Below the pieces are notes generated by a model, which was given only the letters and a program-made list of their open reading frames with translations, had not been told where the DNA came from and did no database searches. 64,000 nucleotides of DNA from Cladophialophora immunda (Eukaryota > Ascomycota > Eurotiomycetes > Chaetothyriales > Herpotrichiellaceae): the NCBI RefSeq assembly GCF_000835495.1, contig NW_015622545.1, positions 1,054,001 through 1,118,000 on the forward strand, written 5' to 3'. Positions 54,081-64,000 of this stretch are shown here, in pieces (the stretch's first letter is position 1; each line of letters starts with the position of its first letter). The position numbers were made by a program, and so were the translations under genes.

Positions 54081-54408
54081 TATAGGATAACGTCCCTATA
54101 TATAACGCTAAAAAGGTTAAGTAGTAGCTAGATATTTATGGAATAGATATTACGGATTAATCGTCATATTTACTAGATTTAAACCCTATTAAGAACCTCT
54201 GGTTTGAGCTTAAATGCCTCGTTAACGTAATCGATCTAGAGCTTTAGTGTATAATAGGAGAGTCGTAAGAGGTCCTCGATCGCTTTATAAGAGCTATCGC
54301 TAGGGCCTGGGCTAGTCTAGATAAGAAAAAGATTAAGAATACTATTAAGTCTATAGACGAGAGAGTTAACGCAGTTATTGAGGCTAAGGGCTAGTATACG
54401 CGGTTTTA
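54081..54408 (+). pseudogene. Tc1 transposase, C-terminal part
   Basis: After the Harbinger right end the Tc1 frame resumes: NVPIYNAKKVK, LDIYGIDITD, YLLDLNPIKNLWFELK (the family has SPDLNPIENLW with the last catalytic acidic residue shortly before), RFIRAIARAWASLDKKKIKN and ERVNAVIEAKG. It matches the end of a DDE_3 transposase. Lesions are TAG/TAA at expected Gln or Trp. Confidence 0.85.
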
Positions 54409-54696
54409 ATCTAGAAGATGCGATTTCCTGAAAGTGCTTCGCTTAAGCTATCTATTGATCCTCATTATACTATTCTACCATAGTAAATATATGGAAAAAA
54501 CCTATTATGTGTACAGGGGGGTAGTATTCAGGAGGCGTGCTAAGAGACTAGTGTCCGGTGACTTTTGCGGACCTACTGTAGCTTTGTCACAACGGAAGCA
54601 GCCTTGCGCCCAGAAGGCTTCTTGCAGCAAAAGGACGAAACACGACGGTCGGAGCAATTTCAGGAAGACTCGACGTAACGCATTATAGAGCACTAA

Positions 54697-55079
54697 TGTG
54701 AGGGTTTAGAAAGAGTTCCGCAACTAGCTAGCCAGCCTAGTAATAAGGAGGACAAATCTGAGGAGAGAGAAGGAAGGAATGGCTGTCCTTCCTTTCTCCT
54801 TATATCCTCTAACGCGCTGTAAGGAGGTAACTAGTGTCCTTACCTCCTTACTCCTTCCTTACGTACTTATTCCAGCTCCTTACCTTCCCTTACGTACGGT
54901 GTCTCAGCTATTAGGATTCTATATCCCTTACACCGTATATGTCTTAACTAATCAGGAGGCAGCATTTCGCCTGTACATTATACAGGCGAACACACCTAAT
55001 CAGAAGGTATAGTTTCCTAGCGTTAGTCTTGACGCTGGTTCGCCAGAACCGAGCCTTCTCCTGGGTTCAACCCATCACA
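54697..55079 (-). mobile_element. inverted LTR, gypsy element 1 family (383 bp)
   Basis: Starts TGTGAGGGTTTAG and ends TTCAACCCATCACA. Less mutated than the copies at 35-42 kb. It abuts gypsy element 2 pol on the right; flanks actaa/gttat do not match. Confidence 0.88.
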
Positions 55080-56716
55080 GTTATATTTAGAAGACGACAG
55101 CTAGGCTATATACCTTTAGCTAGCTTTAAGTAAACTATGTTGGATTCGCGTAGTGGGGTGTGTTTTTCATCAAAGTATCTAGCTATCTAAGCCTTAGCTA
55201 ATTTGATCGTGTCCACGGCTTCTTTTCTTATCTGTCTGCGATCTTGTAGGAAACTCTCCGCGCCTTGGTCGGTTGCAGAGGAAGAAGTGGGGTCGATATC
55301 GGAACGGGGTAGAACACCGTATAGGAGAGCGAAGGGAGTCTACTTCGTGGTGGCATTCACAGAAGTGTTCAAGGCGTATTGGATGTCGGGAAGCAGCTCA
55401 TCCCAGTCAGTGGTGGCTTTGTCATTTGCTCAATCTGCAATCATGCAGCGAAGAGCAACTTCCACCGTCTGATTGGTGCGCTCACTCTGACCATCTGCTG
55501 CCGGGTGGTAGGCTGCGGAAAAGGCTAGTCGAGTGCCAGAGCGTTTGAAGAGGGCCTTCAAAAACGCTGATGTGATTTTGGAATCTCGGTCGCTGATAAT
55601 CTGTGCAGGTAGGCCGTAATGAGGGAAACAGTAGTCATAGTAAGCAATGACCCATTCGAAAGCATCCCATGTGGTTTTGCATGGAATGAGAGTGACTCAT
55701 TTAGTGAACTTGTCAGTCACAGTCAAAATGGCGTCAAAACCGTTGGCGGCAACAGGTAAGGAGACGATGAAATCTGTGGTCTGAACCACAAATGGATTTC
55801 CAGGAGTTTCGAACAGTTGCAGTTCATCGAAGGGAGGCTTGTTGCTTGATTTTGACACTGCGCAGACAGGGCACGACCTGATGTAATCTGAGACAGTTTC
55901 CTTGAGCCCAGGGATGTAGAAGTTCATGCGTAGGCGATCAATGACACGGGAAAGCCCTTGGTGGGCATGCTCATTATGGGCTTGCTTCAAGAGTGTCGGG
56001 ACAACTTTAGCGGGAATGCAGAGACGTTCGTGACCAAATTGTCTGCTTTCATACATGAGGAGGCTTGGATCGATTCTGAAACTCTCCCGAGTCGTCACTG
56101 GGCCATCTGGTTACACAGCGGTTTCCTTCATCCCTGCGGCGAATGTCGGCGTAGATGGAACCCAGCCTCTTGTCTCGCGGCAGGTGCCTGAGAATGGCTT
56201 GCCGGAGCTTAGGATCGATTTGAAACAAATCCATCTTCCAGGTAGGTTCGGAGGAGATGGGACTCGACTCCGGCGCGGGCGCAGGCGCAGGCGCAGGTGC
56301 GGTCTTGAAACATCTATTCGGGCTCGTCTCATTTCGATCCGCAAACATGCTCAAAGAGAACTCATGCATGACGCTCAGCGTGATGACAGGAAAATCGACT
56401 TTAGGCAGACGCGAAAGCGAGTCTGCATTTCTGTGGCATCTGTGCTCTTTGCCAGGCTTATGAAAGATTTCCATGCGTCCACGAAACTGCGACAGGACGA
56501 TTCGTCAGGCTTTCAGGCGATTAGAACGACTACCTTTAAGAGGTCCTTCGTCCTTAAATCCTTGAACCAAAGCTTGATGGTCAGAGATAACGGTGAAGTT
56601 GCCGTAGTCGACATACTGAGAAAGCTTCTGCAGAGCCCAGATCAAAGCTGCGGTCTCTAGTTCAGTGGGCCACTAGTTCTTTTCGACTGGCGATAGGGCT
56701 CGGGACATGAATAAGA
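55080..56716 (-). pseudogene. gypsy element 2: RNase H and integrase half of pol
   Basis: On the minus strand RNase H comes first (PILFMSRALSPVEKN, TELETAALIWALQKLSQY, VISDHQALVQGFKD), then the KPGKEH..NADSLSRLPK link, a Pro-Ala hexanucleotide tract, the HHCC finger (HNEHAHQGLSRVIDRLRMNF, SCPVCAVSK) and the integrase core (TTDFIVSLP, ISDRDSKITSAFLKALFKRS, YHPAADGQSERTNQTVE). The D, D and E of the core are present. Only a few stops occur (for example TGA after FTK for the expected Trp), so it is younger than gypsy 1. RT, protease and Gag are missing beyond 56716; the 3' end runs into the LTR at 55079. Confidence 0.88.
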
Positions 56717-57455
56717 TGGGCAGTTTGTTGTAAGACAACAAGCGAATGGTTGTGTCCAGATCCTTCGTTTTTTATGGTCTTTTGTCTGCTTTTCTGATGT
56801 GGTTTTTCTGTGTTTTTGAGGACAAAGGAAATAAAGGTGTCAAGGAGGAGGATTCGACGAGTAGGCAGGATAAGGGTAATTGGGCAGGTGAAGGATGCCC
56901 GGGCACAGTGCCACGGAAGACCTTCGAGGATCGCTCCAATCTTGCAGTAAGGTTTCGGCGGAGAAAGCGTTGCTACCAGTTTGTTGTAAGATATCAAGCG
57001 AATGAGTCTCACACTAGCCCACAACTAGGACAAGGAGGTGTTGCCGCAATGGCAGGTTGGTTGTTTGATGTTTTCTGTCTATTTGAGGAGTAAGAACAAG
57101 AGAGAGCCTGCGACTCGACTAGAATAAAAGAAAGTGGCAGACAGGCTAGTCCTGATCTGGGTTAGCGCCACACGTGACAACCGGCCCATGGACGTACAAG
57201 ATTAGACAGCAAGTTTATCCTGAGCCTCCACTTCATGTCGCCCACTCGATTGACATGGCCAGCGCTGACAGCTTGGGAGAACAAATATGCGAGGCGGAGA
57301 CGGTTCGTTTCTCGCGAATCGCAAGTGAGCTGCAGTGGATGGACAAGTCTGCCTGGCTCGGCAAGTCTGCCTGGACGGACAAACCTGCAGCTAGTCGTCG
57401 GTGGATGGACGAGGCTGAGCGCGAGCCAGGATGGCGTCCGCTGGGGTGGCCAGTG
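56717..57455. other. no supportable gene; 27-bp near-direct repeat
   Basis: agtttgttgtaagacaacaa...gcgaatg (56715-56742) recurs with three changes at 56977-57003. Its role is unknown; it begins exactly where gypsy 2 similarity stops. Confidence 0.5.
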
Positions 57456-57463
57456 TATAAAAG
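57456..57463 (+). promoter_or_regulatory. TATA box
   Basis: GTGTATAAAAGCGCGG, a consensus TATAAAAG 40 bp before the first ATG (57503) of the membrane-protein gene and about 110 bp before the second. Confidence 0.55.
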
Positions 57464-57502
57464 CGCGGCTCCCTCGCACCCCGTCTGTCAACCGTCCGCC
57501 TC

Positions 57503-58103
57503 ATGACTCACCATCAGCAAGGCCACGTCTTTCAACACGATCCGCCCGGGAGCATCACATCTGCCGACACCACGATGAGCTCGGCCCCTGAGCATAGAAA
57601 AGCTGCCGCCAGCGCAGACCTTGATCCGAAATTCGACGCTATGGACATAACTGACGATGCAGACGGCCCGGAGAAGGACGTAAGCGACGTGAAAACAGAT
57701 CCTCGCGACACGACCGAGCTGGCCGACAAGGAGAAGACGCTACGGAGGGTTACCACCTTCTTGGCCATCTTCTTGCAACTCCTTTTCCTGGCCGTCAGCC
57801 TCCCTCAGCTCTTCTACCCACCAGGGCAGAGCTTGTTATCGGCGTCGGTAGGGATTATGCATCATGGCGGCCGGTGCCTTCGTCTTTATGGCCCTTCTTA
57901 CCATCATCCCATGCGTGCGCCCTGCGCCCAACTTCCATCTTGCCATGTGGGGAATGGCAGCGCTGTGCGTAGTCAACGCCTTGGTCTGGCACATGTTGGA
58001 CCAGCACATCCAGGCCCGTGGCAAGTCGAAGCAAGACGGCGGAGCAAGCATCTCCGGCCATATCAGAGCAGGCATCTCAGGAGGGCATCTCGGGCCCCAT
58101 TAA
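57503..58103 (+). pseudogene. small three-helix membrane protein, paralogue 1 (frameshifted)
   Basis: The N-terminus is hydrophilic and acidic (AMDITDDADGPEKDVSDVKT). A first membrane helix TTFLAIFLQLLFLAVSLPQL is followed by SLLSASVGIM, then the frame must shift by one base near 57862 to give MAAGAFVFMALLTIIPC and LAMWGMAALCVVNALVWHML, ending at TAA 58101. Aligned with paralogue 2, this copy has one extra base in ggattatgcatcatgg. I recognise no family. The start may be MTHH (57503) or MSSA (about 57574). A good TATA box precedes it. Confidence 0.6.
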
Positions 58104-58570
58104 GATGGAGGCATCTCGCGCTTGGGCATCTCGAGTCAGGCAGATAGCGGCCAGACATGATGCAGCACTGTTACAGCAACCGTTATCTTGCTCGGACCTC
58201 GTGAGATGGCGAGTTGTGGAAACGAGGGAGTCTCGGTTCTGGCATGGACGGTAACAATGGCAGCAGCCGCTAACCGCAAGTGGAAGGACCGTCTCTGGAT
58301 GGTCAGCCTGCAGTGGAGGGACCGTCTGTGGATGGTTTGGTCTACTAGGTGATGGTAGTGCTGACGCGGAACGAGCCCTGCTAGGCTCGCGCGAGCCACT
58401 GACCAGAACATGGCCTGCTAGGCCGCTCGGCAGATTTGCCAGCCGAGCTGGTACAAAGGTACACCGCTCCCTGCACCCTCTGACCATCTGCTCACAGCCA
58501 CCAAACGTCACGTCTTCGACCACGCCTTGGACCACACTGCTGAAACGTTACATCCTGTAAACACAACACG
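58104..58570. other. spacer between paralogues
   Basis: Contains a 33-bp near-duplicate (gtggaaggaccgtctctggatgg and gtggagggaccgtctgtggatgg) at 58278-58338. No gene is seen. Confidence 0.6.
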
Positions 58571-59194
58571 ATGAGCTTCACTCCTGTGGCTCTCAAGGCC
58601 ATGGAGGCCGATTTCAAGGCAGACGCTGCTCTGAGAAGGACCAATACACAAACCACGGATGGTAGCGACGAGCTGGAAGATGTCCCTGCCAAGGCTGCCG
58701 AGGCCGGTGTCGACGATGCAGACCATCCGACAGATGCCAGCAAGGCAAGTAACGTGAAAGACGCAGACGCCGTACGCGAGGCGGAAAGAAAAGAATCCCG
58801 CAAGAAAGCCGAGAAGAAGCTGAGGCTGTTTTGCTTCTTGGTGGCGGCCGTCCTCCAACTTAGTCTCCTGGCGGGCGGCGCCTACAACCCTACCCTCCCG
58901 TGAGAGGAAAGCTTGTTACCGGTGGTGGTAGGGCTGTGCCTCATGGCGACCGCTGTCTTTCTCATCCCGACCGCCATCATGAGCATACCATGCCTACACA
59001 TCCGGCCACTGTACCCCATTACCACGCTCATGTTCGCAGCGCTATTTGGAATCAACGCCTTGATCTGGCTTGTTGTAGACAGGCTCGTCCTAGGCGGTAC
59101 CGGCTTGTCGATGCCAGGCAACTCTACCAGCGCAGGCATCTCCGCGCATCCCAAAGGAGCAGGCGGCCCAGGAGGGTATGTCGGCTTGTATTGA
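58571..59194 (+). pseudogene. small three-helix membrane protein, paralogue 2 (nonsense)
   Basis: ATG at 58571 begins MSFTPVALKAMEADFKADAA, an acidic region, then LRLFCFLVAAVLQLSLLAGG (helix 1) and a TGA at 58901-58903. The same frame continues ESLLPVVVGLCLMATAVFLI (helix 2) and ITTLMFAALFGINALIWLVV (helix 3) to a TGA at 59192. Helix order and the SLL..VG....MA...F....SIPC pattern equal those of paralogue 1. The break lies within a few residues of the paralogue 1 frameshift. Read-through, a non-canonical intron or true pseudogenes are all possible; pseudogenes are simplest. Confidence 0.6.
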
Positions 59195-60487
59195 TCAGGA
59201 TGTCGCGGTGAATGGAGGATGTCGTGCGTGGCTGCTGCAGGCACGCACTGGGCGGGAGATCTCGGTGGATGGGCATCGTGGTGCGTGTCATCTGCAGGAG
59301 CAGCAGTCTGTTGACCTTTTTGCAGCAGGAGCAGATGCCATCTATCGATATTTTATGCAGCAGCAGTAACAGCCAGTTGACATTTTTTACAGCAAGATGC
59401 CATTTGTCCATGTCTTTTTACCTGTAGCTGGAGCAACCACTATATCTTGATGCTTACAACAAAACCAGTAAATATTTTTATATACGAATAGGAACTGCAG
59501 ATGTAATTTTAATATGAGTATTCTTATACGCAGAAGCAGACAGAGTTGCGTCGACATTTTTATTCAGCAACAGCAGATGCAGCTACAAGGGGATCATGCA
59601 CAGTAAGAACGGCAGATGTAGTCACGACCTCTTTATTGCACATGGCGACCTTTATTGCTGCAGTGACAACCGAACCGTCTCCAGCATCGACCGTAACACC
59701 GAATGGCAGCCGGCAATGGGGCCAACTCAACACTCTGGCACCTCGACTCTTATTGACACTCCACGCAGCCACAGCTGCTCCCAGCTCACCATCCGAACGC
59801 CTCTGGCACCGACAGACCACGAGCAACCGATCCACAGCCACCGACCTGCTTCTCCCATCTCGACACATCCGTCGACATCTGCTTCCGCAGCAGACTCCAT
59901 CCACCTCAGACGTCTGCTTAGACCACAAAGGAGACTAGCATAGCACGAGGAGAGGACATAAGACAAGACTGCATATCACAAAACTGGCCGCAGGACAAGG
60001 AGATGGCCGGAGATCGAGGAGAACCACATACCGGGCTTGATGTTAGGCTGGACAAGTGAGCTCTGCGGAAGACCAGGTCGGCAATGGGGGCGGATGGAGG
60101 TGACTAAACGACAGCGTCTCGCGTGGCGTCGAGATTGGTCAGCGTCTGCTCATGCTGTCGAGATCGGCTGTCCACAAGAGCCCTGGCTGCCAGAAATGAT
60201 GGTTCTGTGGCCTCGTCCTCATCTGGGCATTGTCGGCTCACGCCGTCGTGGACCGTGTTGCCCGTGCTGATCCGTCGAGTGCTCATACTGTGGGAGTCGC
60301 TGAGAACGGCGTCCTTTTGCTGTCAGTAATGCTCACTTGGTGCTCACGCCGTGGACTTGGTACTCATCCGAGTTGCTCATTGACGCCGAGTGCTCGGCTC
60401 ATGCGGCTCTGCGTCGTAGCATTGTAGAGTTAGCTGATAGATGATTCAAGCTCAGGCTGCTGCCTGACATGCTCTCAAGCTCTTGCT
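59195..60487. other. no supportable gene; CAG-rich patches
   Basis: Several gcagcag and cagcagcag runs (59290-59370, 59566-59580) and unassigned frames. I see no convincing gene. Confidence 0.5.
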
Positions 60488-61205
60488 TGTATCGTGGTTC
60501 TTTGTGCCGTCAGTCAGCATTGTGCTGCCAGTAAGCATTTGCTTTGGGATGTCCACGCTGGCAACTGGCTCCCTGGTTTCAACTCCATGGCTCATGCCAC
60601 TGCGACTTACTCTCGGATTCAAGCTCTTACTTATCGTATTTCCCTATGCCGTCAGTCAGCTTTGTGCTTTGAGAATGTCGACGCTGGTGACTTACCCGAC
60701 ATGGTTCAAGCTCCATGGCTCATGCCACTGCGACTTGCTCTTGTTTATATCGTAGTTCCTTGCGCCGTCAGTAGGCATTTGCTTTGGGAATGTCCATGCT
60801 GGCAACTTACCGGCATGATTTAAGCTCTCCGTGGCTCGCCATCGTGGTTCCTTATGCCATCAGTGCAATGCACTTTGGGGTGTCCGCTGGCGACTTACCC
60901 CGTATCGTTTAGCTCTCCGTGGCTCATGCCATCGTGGTTCCTATGCCATCAGTGCATTGTACTCGAATATCCGCTGGTGATTCTACCTGGTTCAAGCTCC
61001 ATGGCTCAGGCACTGACTCGCTGGCTCTTGGTGTCGTGTCGTGGCTCCTTATGCTGTCAGTGCATTGTACTTGAGAATGTCGATGCTGCAACTCACTCCC
61101 TGGTTCAAGCCCCATGGCTCATGCACTGACCTGCTCTCGAATCCGGGCTCTCCGCGCTATATCGTGGTCCTTATGCCGTCAGTAAGCTTGCACTTTGGCC
61201 ATGCT
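60488..61205 (+). repeat. ~90-145 bp degenerate tandem repeat
   Basis: Seven units starting at about 60488, 60636, 60757, 60840, 60931, 61040 and 61159, each with atcgtggttcctta(t)gccgtcagt, gcattt/tgtgctttg(gga)atgtc, gctgg.gact(t) and ggttcaagctccatggctca. Unit length shrinks and grows by internal indels. Confidence 0.9.
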
Positions 61206-64000
61206 GGCCGGTGCCGTCGGCAAGCTCGGTACTCACCTGGACTCGGTACTCACCGTCGAGACTTCTGCTTCCTCGGTCGGTGCTCACGCTTCGTGGACTT
61301 ACTGCGTGCTCATGCCTCTTGGTGAGTCTTGGCGCTCCACCTTCATCTCCAGCAAGTGCTCCACGCCCTGGACTCGTGCTCACCTGTGCCTCTTTGGACG
61401 CTTCACTCGGCCGCCATGGGACGCCCTTCTGGGTCCTGGCTCGTGGTCTGAGGTTGTCTCCTCGAGGACGACTCGGCCCTTATGAGTTCCTCGGTCAACG
61501 CCTGGAGCATGGTGCGGATGGACATGATCGGAGCTTGTGCCCTCACTGCGAGCCTCACTTTCGTGGCCATCGCTGGTCAGTGAGGCGAGCCTCCTTCTAC
61601 CTTCTTTGGCCATTCAGCGGCCGCCATGTCAATGGCGCTGCATGTTCGTCGTGGGGGAGCGTCGCATGTCGTGGGGCGTCCTGAGCCCAACGTGCTTTGG
61701 GGTCGCACTCGGTACGGAGCATCGACCCAATGTGCATTTGTGCTCTCATGGATCTCGCGGATGGTCGGGGAACGTCAGGCTCAGCTCATTGGTCGCCTTG
61801 TCGAATGGTCATGGGCTCTGGAGCACTCAGACGTGCTCTGCTGGCATTCGCCAAATCGGTGAGCTCTGGACCATGACGATGGTCTGGCTGAGCATTCCGA
61901 GTCGAAGCATTCCGGATTCCGAGTGAGCTCTGAGGCCAGAAGCATCACGAATTTCCAGAAGCCCAGAGTCCAGAAGCATTACTGAGTTTCCGGATACTGT
62001 GAGCGGTAGAAGCATTACCGAGTTTCCGGGTGAGCCGAGTCCAGGACCATTACCGAATTCTAGAAGCATTCACAGAATCTCCAAGTCTAAGCTTTGAGCT
62101 GCCAAACACTCGCGGAATCCAGAACCCTTCACCGAGCTCTGCTCGTCACCCACGCTCGCTGCCTTGCCTGGCTGCCTTGCGCTGGCTCGTCATCCACGTG
62201 CCGTGCAAAGCGCCTTGGGCAGCAGCGGTGAACAGGCTGCAAAGTTGTAGAGCCGTTGTGAGTGGCACCTGCCAGGACGCACGCAAGTGCGGGTTGTCTT
62301 GGGGTAATTCGGAGGCAGATGTCAAGAATCCGGTGGCGCAGGGGAAGGAAAGGGCAAGAAAGGGGAAGGAATTCGAAGGTGCAAGGATTTGAAGGCCAGG
62401 AATTTGTCAGTTCTGCCTGGGCATCATATGCAGTAATCTGCTGGACATGTTCACCGAGATGGGCCTCAGTGTCAGCTGTATGGAGTTTGGCTGATCGTCC
62501 AGACTGGTGCTTCGAGAGATGCCAGACACCAAATCGTAAAGCACCCCATCACAGCCACGAGATGCATGTCAAATCTGCCTGGGCACGACATGGCCTGCAG
62601 CCTCACTTTGTCGGTGTCGCATCCGTCGATGACGTGGCTTCCCTCTCATGGCGCTGAGCCAGTCCCGGACGTGGCTGTGGCATTACGGCGAAGGCCACGA
62701 GACGAACGAGGCGTCACCGAGAATCACGGAAGCCAGAGCGGTGCTGAAGGCGGCATGGAACAAGACCAAAGCGTCACCGAGCCGTGGCATGAGCGACGGC
62801 GTCCTGGATAAGGCCAAAGGGGTACCGAGCCACGACACCGAACAAGGCGACGAGTTGCTGTGGCAACATCACCAATTACCAAAGGCATTGCCGAAACCGT
62901 CACCGACTCAGCCGTCACCGAAAGGTCACGGGCAAGGACACAATGCCAGAAACGGGGCCACCGAGTGGCGGATCGAAAGATCACGATTCGAGGACCGACC
63001 AAGCATGAGGCACAGGCAAGCCTTTGCGGCCGAGACACGAGCAATTGCAAAGCGGTCACCGAAAGGTATCAACAGAGCCACCGAACAAGCGTCACTCTTT
63101 GCGGACACTCAGGAACGGAGCAAGGCACACCGGACAAAGCAGTCACGGACAAGGCGTGAGTGCTTTGGGCCACCCCTGAGCAGCAACTGCGCAACAAGAC
63201 ATCACTGACAGGATCAACAGCTCCTGAGAGGACAGCACCGGAGATGCGATTCGGAAGGGAAGAAGCTCCGGAAGAGCACGAGAAGGCAAGAAGTGACAGC
63301 ACAAGGAGTCAGCACCGAACTGCAGCACTAATCGGCCGGGACCGAAGATAGAAAGCACCAGATGGGCGACAGCACAAGGACAGGAAAAGCACCGAGTTGG
63401 GTCAGCAGCGAAAATGCAGATGGAAAGCAAGAATCCAAGGCACTGATGGAGTGACAGCACAAGAATGGAACGCACCGAGAACACAAGGCACCGAAGCGCG
63501 ACAGCACAAGCTGCAGGCCCCACGGCCCCGAAAATGCCCGGGCATGCGAGACACCACTGCGGCCACCGAAAGCCGAAGTACGCTGCAGCAAGCATAACCA
63601 CGATGATGCCGAGATGGCAAGTTACATAACAAGCACAACCACGGTGCCACTGGTGCGACCCCAGGGACCAGCCAAGACCAAAGGATCAGACATAGGGCAG
63701 GAGCAGCGATGGCGAGGCAGCACGAGCGATATGCTCGCCTGGCAGGGTGAACGGGCAACTTGGCAATTATCAGATGCACACGAAAACGATAAGACAAATA
63801 ACACCATAATAAGAAGAACACGATAATGAGCACGATAAAAGACTGAAATGTAATCATGTGCCATAGTGCATGCGAGCCAGACAACGACGGATCTGCAGAG
63901 GCACACCACGAGAGGCGGCAATGGGCACGAAACGAAGCACTTGCTCAAAAAACTACATCTCGTACCAGGACGAACTCGCTCACGGCAGACGTTGCAACGA
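61206..64000. repeat. low-complexity repeat-derived DNA without convincing genes
   Basis: 61915-62110 has about six copies of (c)agaagcattaccgagtttccgg; 62700-63160 is scattered with gtcaccga and ccgagc; 63290-63500 with acagcacaag and gcaccgag. Long open frames here (for example 62648-63208) follow from scarce TA-containing codons in these repeats, and I do not accept them as genes. Confidence 0.6.

Larger units (their letters stand above)
50492..54578 (+). mobile_element. Tc1/mariner-type transposon, split by a Harbinger element
   Basis: Terminal inverted repeats CAGTAGGTCCGCAAAAGTCA...: left 50492-50523, right complement 54547-54578, at least 32 bp identical. TA follows on the right (54579-54580); the left dinucleotide is GA, perhaps a mutated TA. 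Without the nested 2.75-kb element the transposon is about 1.34 kb, normal for Tc1. Confidence 0.9.

Noticed and set aside
41774..55079. The two inverted LTRs as ends of one 13-kb element
   Set aside because: The interior contains host genes, no primer-binding site or polypurine tract adjoins them in the right orientation, and flanking bases do not form a target duplication.
62648..63208. 186-codon open frame and neighbouring frames
   Set aside because: Derived from caccga/ccgagc repeats; several frames are open at once and none resembles a protein.

Overview
The window looks like a gene-poor, repeat-rich stretch of a filamentous ascomycete (Pezizomycotina) genome. The signs are short spliceosomal introns with GTANGT donors, CTAAC-type branch sites and YAG acceptors, Zn(II)2Cys6 regulators, PDR-type ABC transporter and P450 remnants, an F-box gene, a chromodomain Ty3/gypsy element, Tc1 and PIF/Harbinger transposons, and strong CpA-to-TpA decay of repeats (repeat-induced point mutation, RIP). 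No species can be named from the sequence alone, and no rRNA, tRNA or CRISPR array was found.

Region 1 (1-27.5 kb) is a gene graveyard. At least fifteen recognisable but broken fragments of unrelated genes lie side by side on both strands: short-chain dehydrogenase, pyruvate dehydrogenase E1-alpha, proteasome ATPase Rpt1, coatomer alpha, a zinc-knuckle protein, sulfatase, an agmatinase-like protein, a Cdc7/SepH-like kinase, the Ada2 ZZ finger, AP-2 alpha, a Rossmann epimerase, a P450, a Zn2Cys6 regulator, a PDR transporter, a Cyclase-family protein, an FAD oxidoreductase and DUF427. Several are mosaics in which a piece of one gene sits inside another: coatomer alpha inside Rpt1, foreign sequence inside the cyclase gene and inside DUF427. 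Some lesions are CpA-to-TpA type, including three consecutive Gln-to-stop changes in the transporter.

Region 2 (27.9-32.9 kb) holds the best-preserved genes: a PD-(D/E)XK-like protein (28019-29071), an F-box protein (29652-31133, minus) and the C-terminal half of a fungal transcription factor (31.8-32.9 kb, minus), cut off by a 20-bp minisatellite that contains a 100-N assembly gap. Region 3 (32.9-35.4 kb) is a cluster of minisatellites with a solo LTR inserted in one of them. That LTR family also interrupts the epimerase pseudogene at 16 kb; both copies have perfect 5-bp target duplications.

Region 4 (35.5-42.4 kb) is an AT-rich RIP block: a full-length chromovirus-type gypsy element with both LTRs, an inverted LTR copy and a Copia remnant. 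Region 5 (42.4-50.4 kb) has two intact-looking orphan genes (45850-46944 minus; 48025-49110 plus, one intron), separated by repeats and non-coding DNA. Region 6 (50.4-56.7 kb) is nested transposons: a Tc1 element split by a PIF/Harbinger element with both of its genes, another inverted LTR, and the 3' half of a second gypsy pol. Region 7 (57-64 kb) carries two tandem paralogous small membrane-protein genes, each broken between its first and second membrane segments, followed by about 4.8 kb of degenerate tandem repeats without convincing genes.

The most unusual feature is the density of fragmented, nested, mutually unrelated gene pieces in region 1. No operon-like or cluster-type cooperation between genes is visible.
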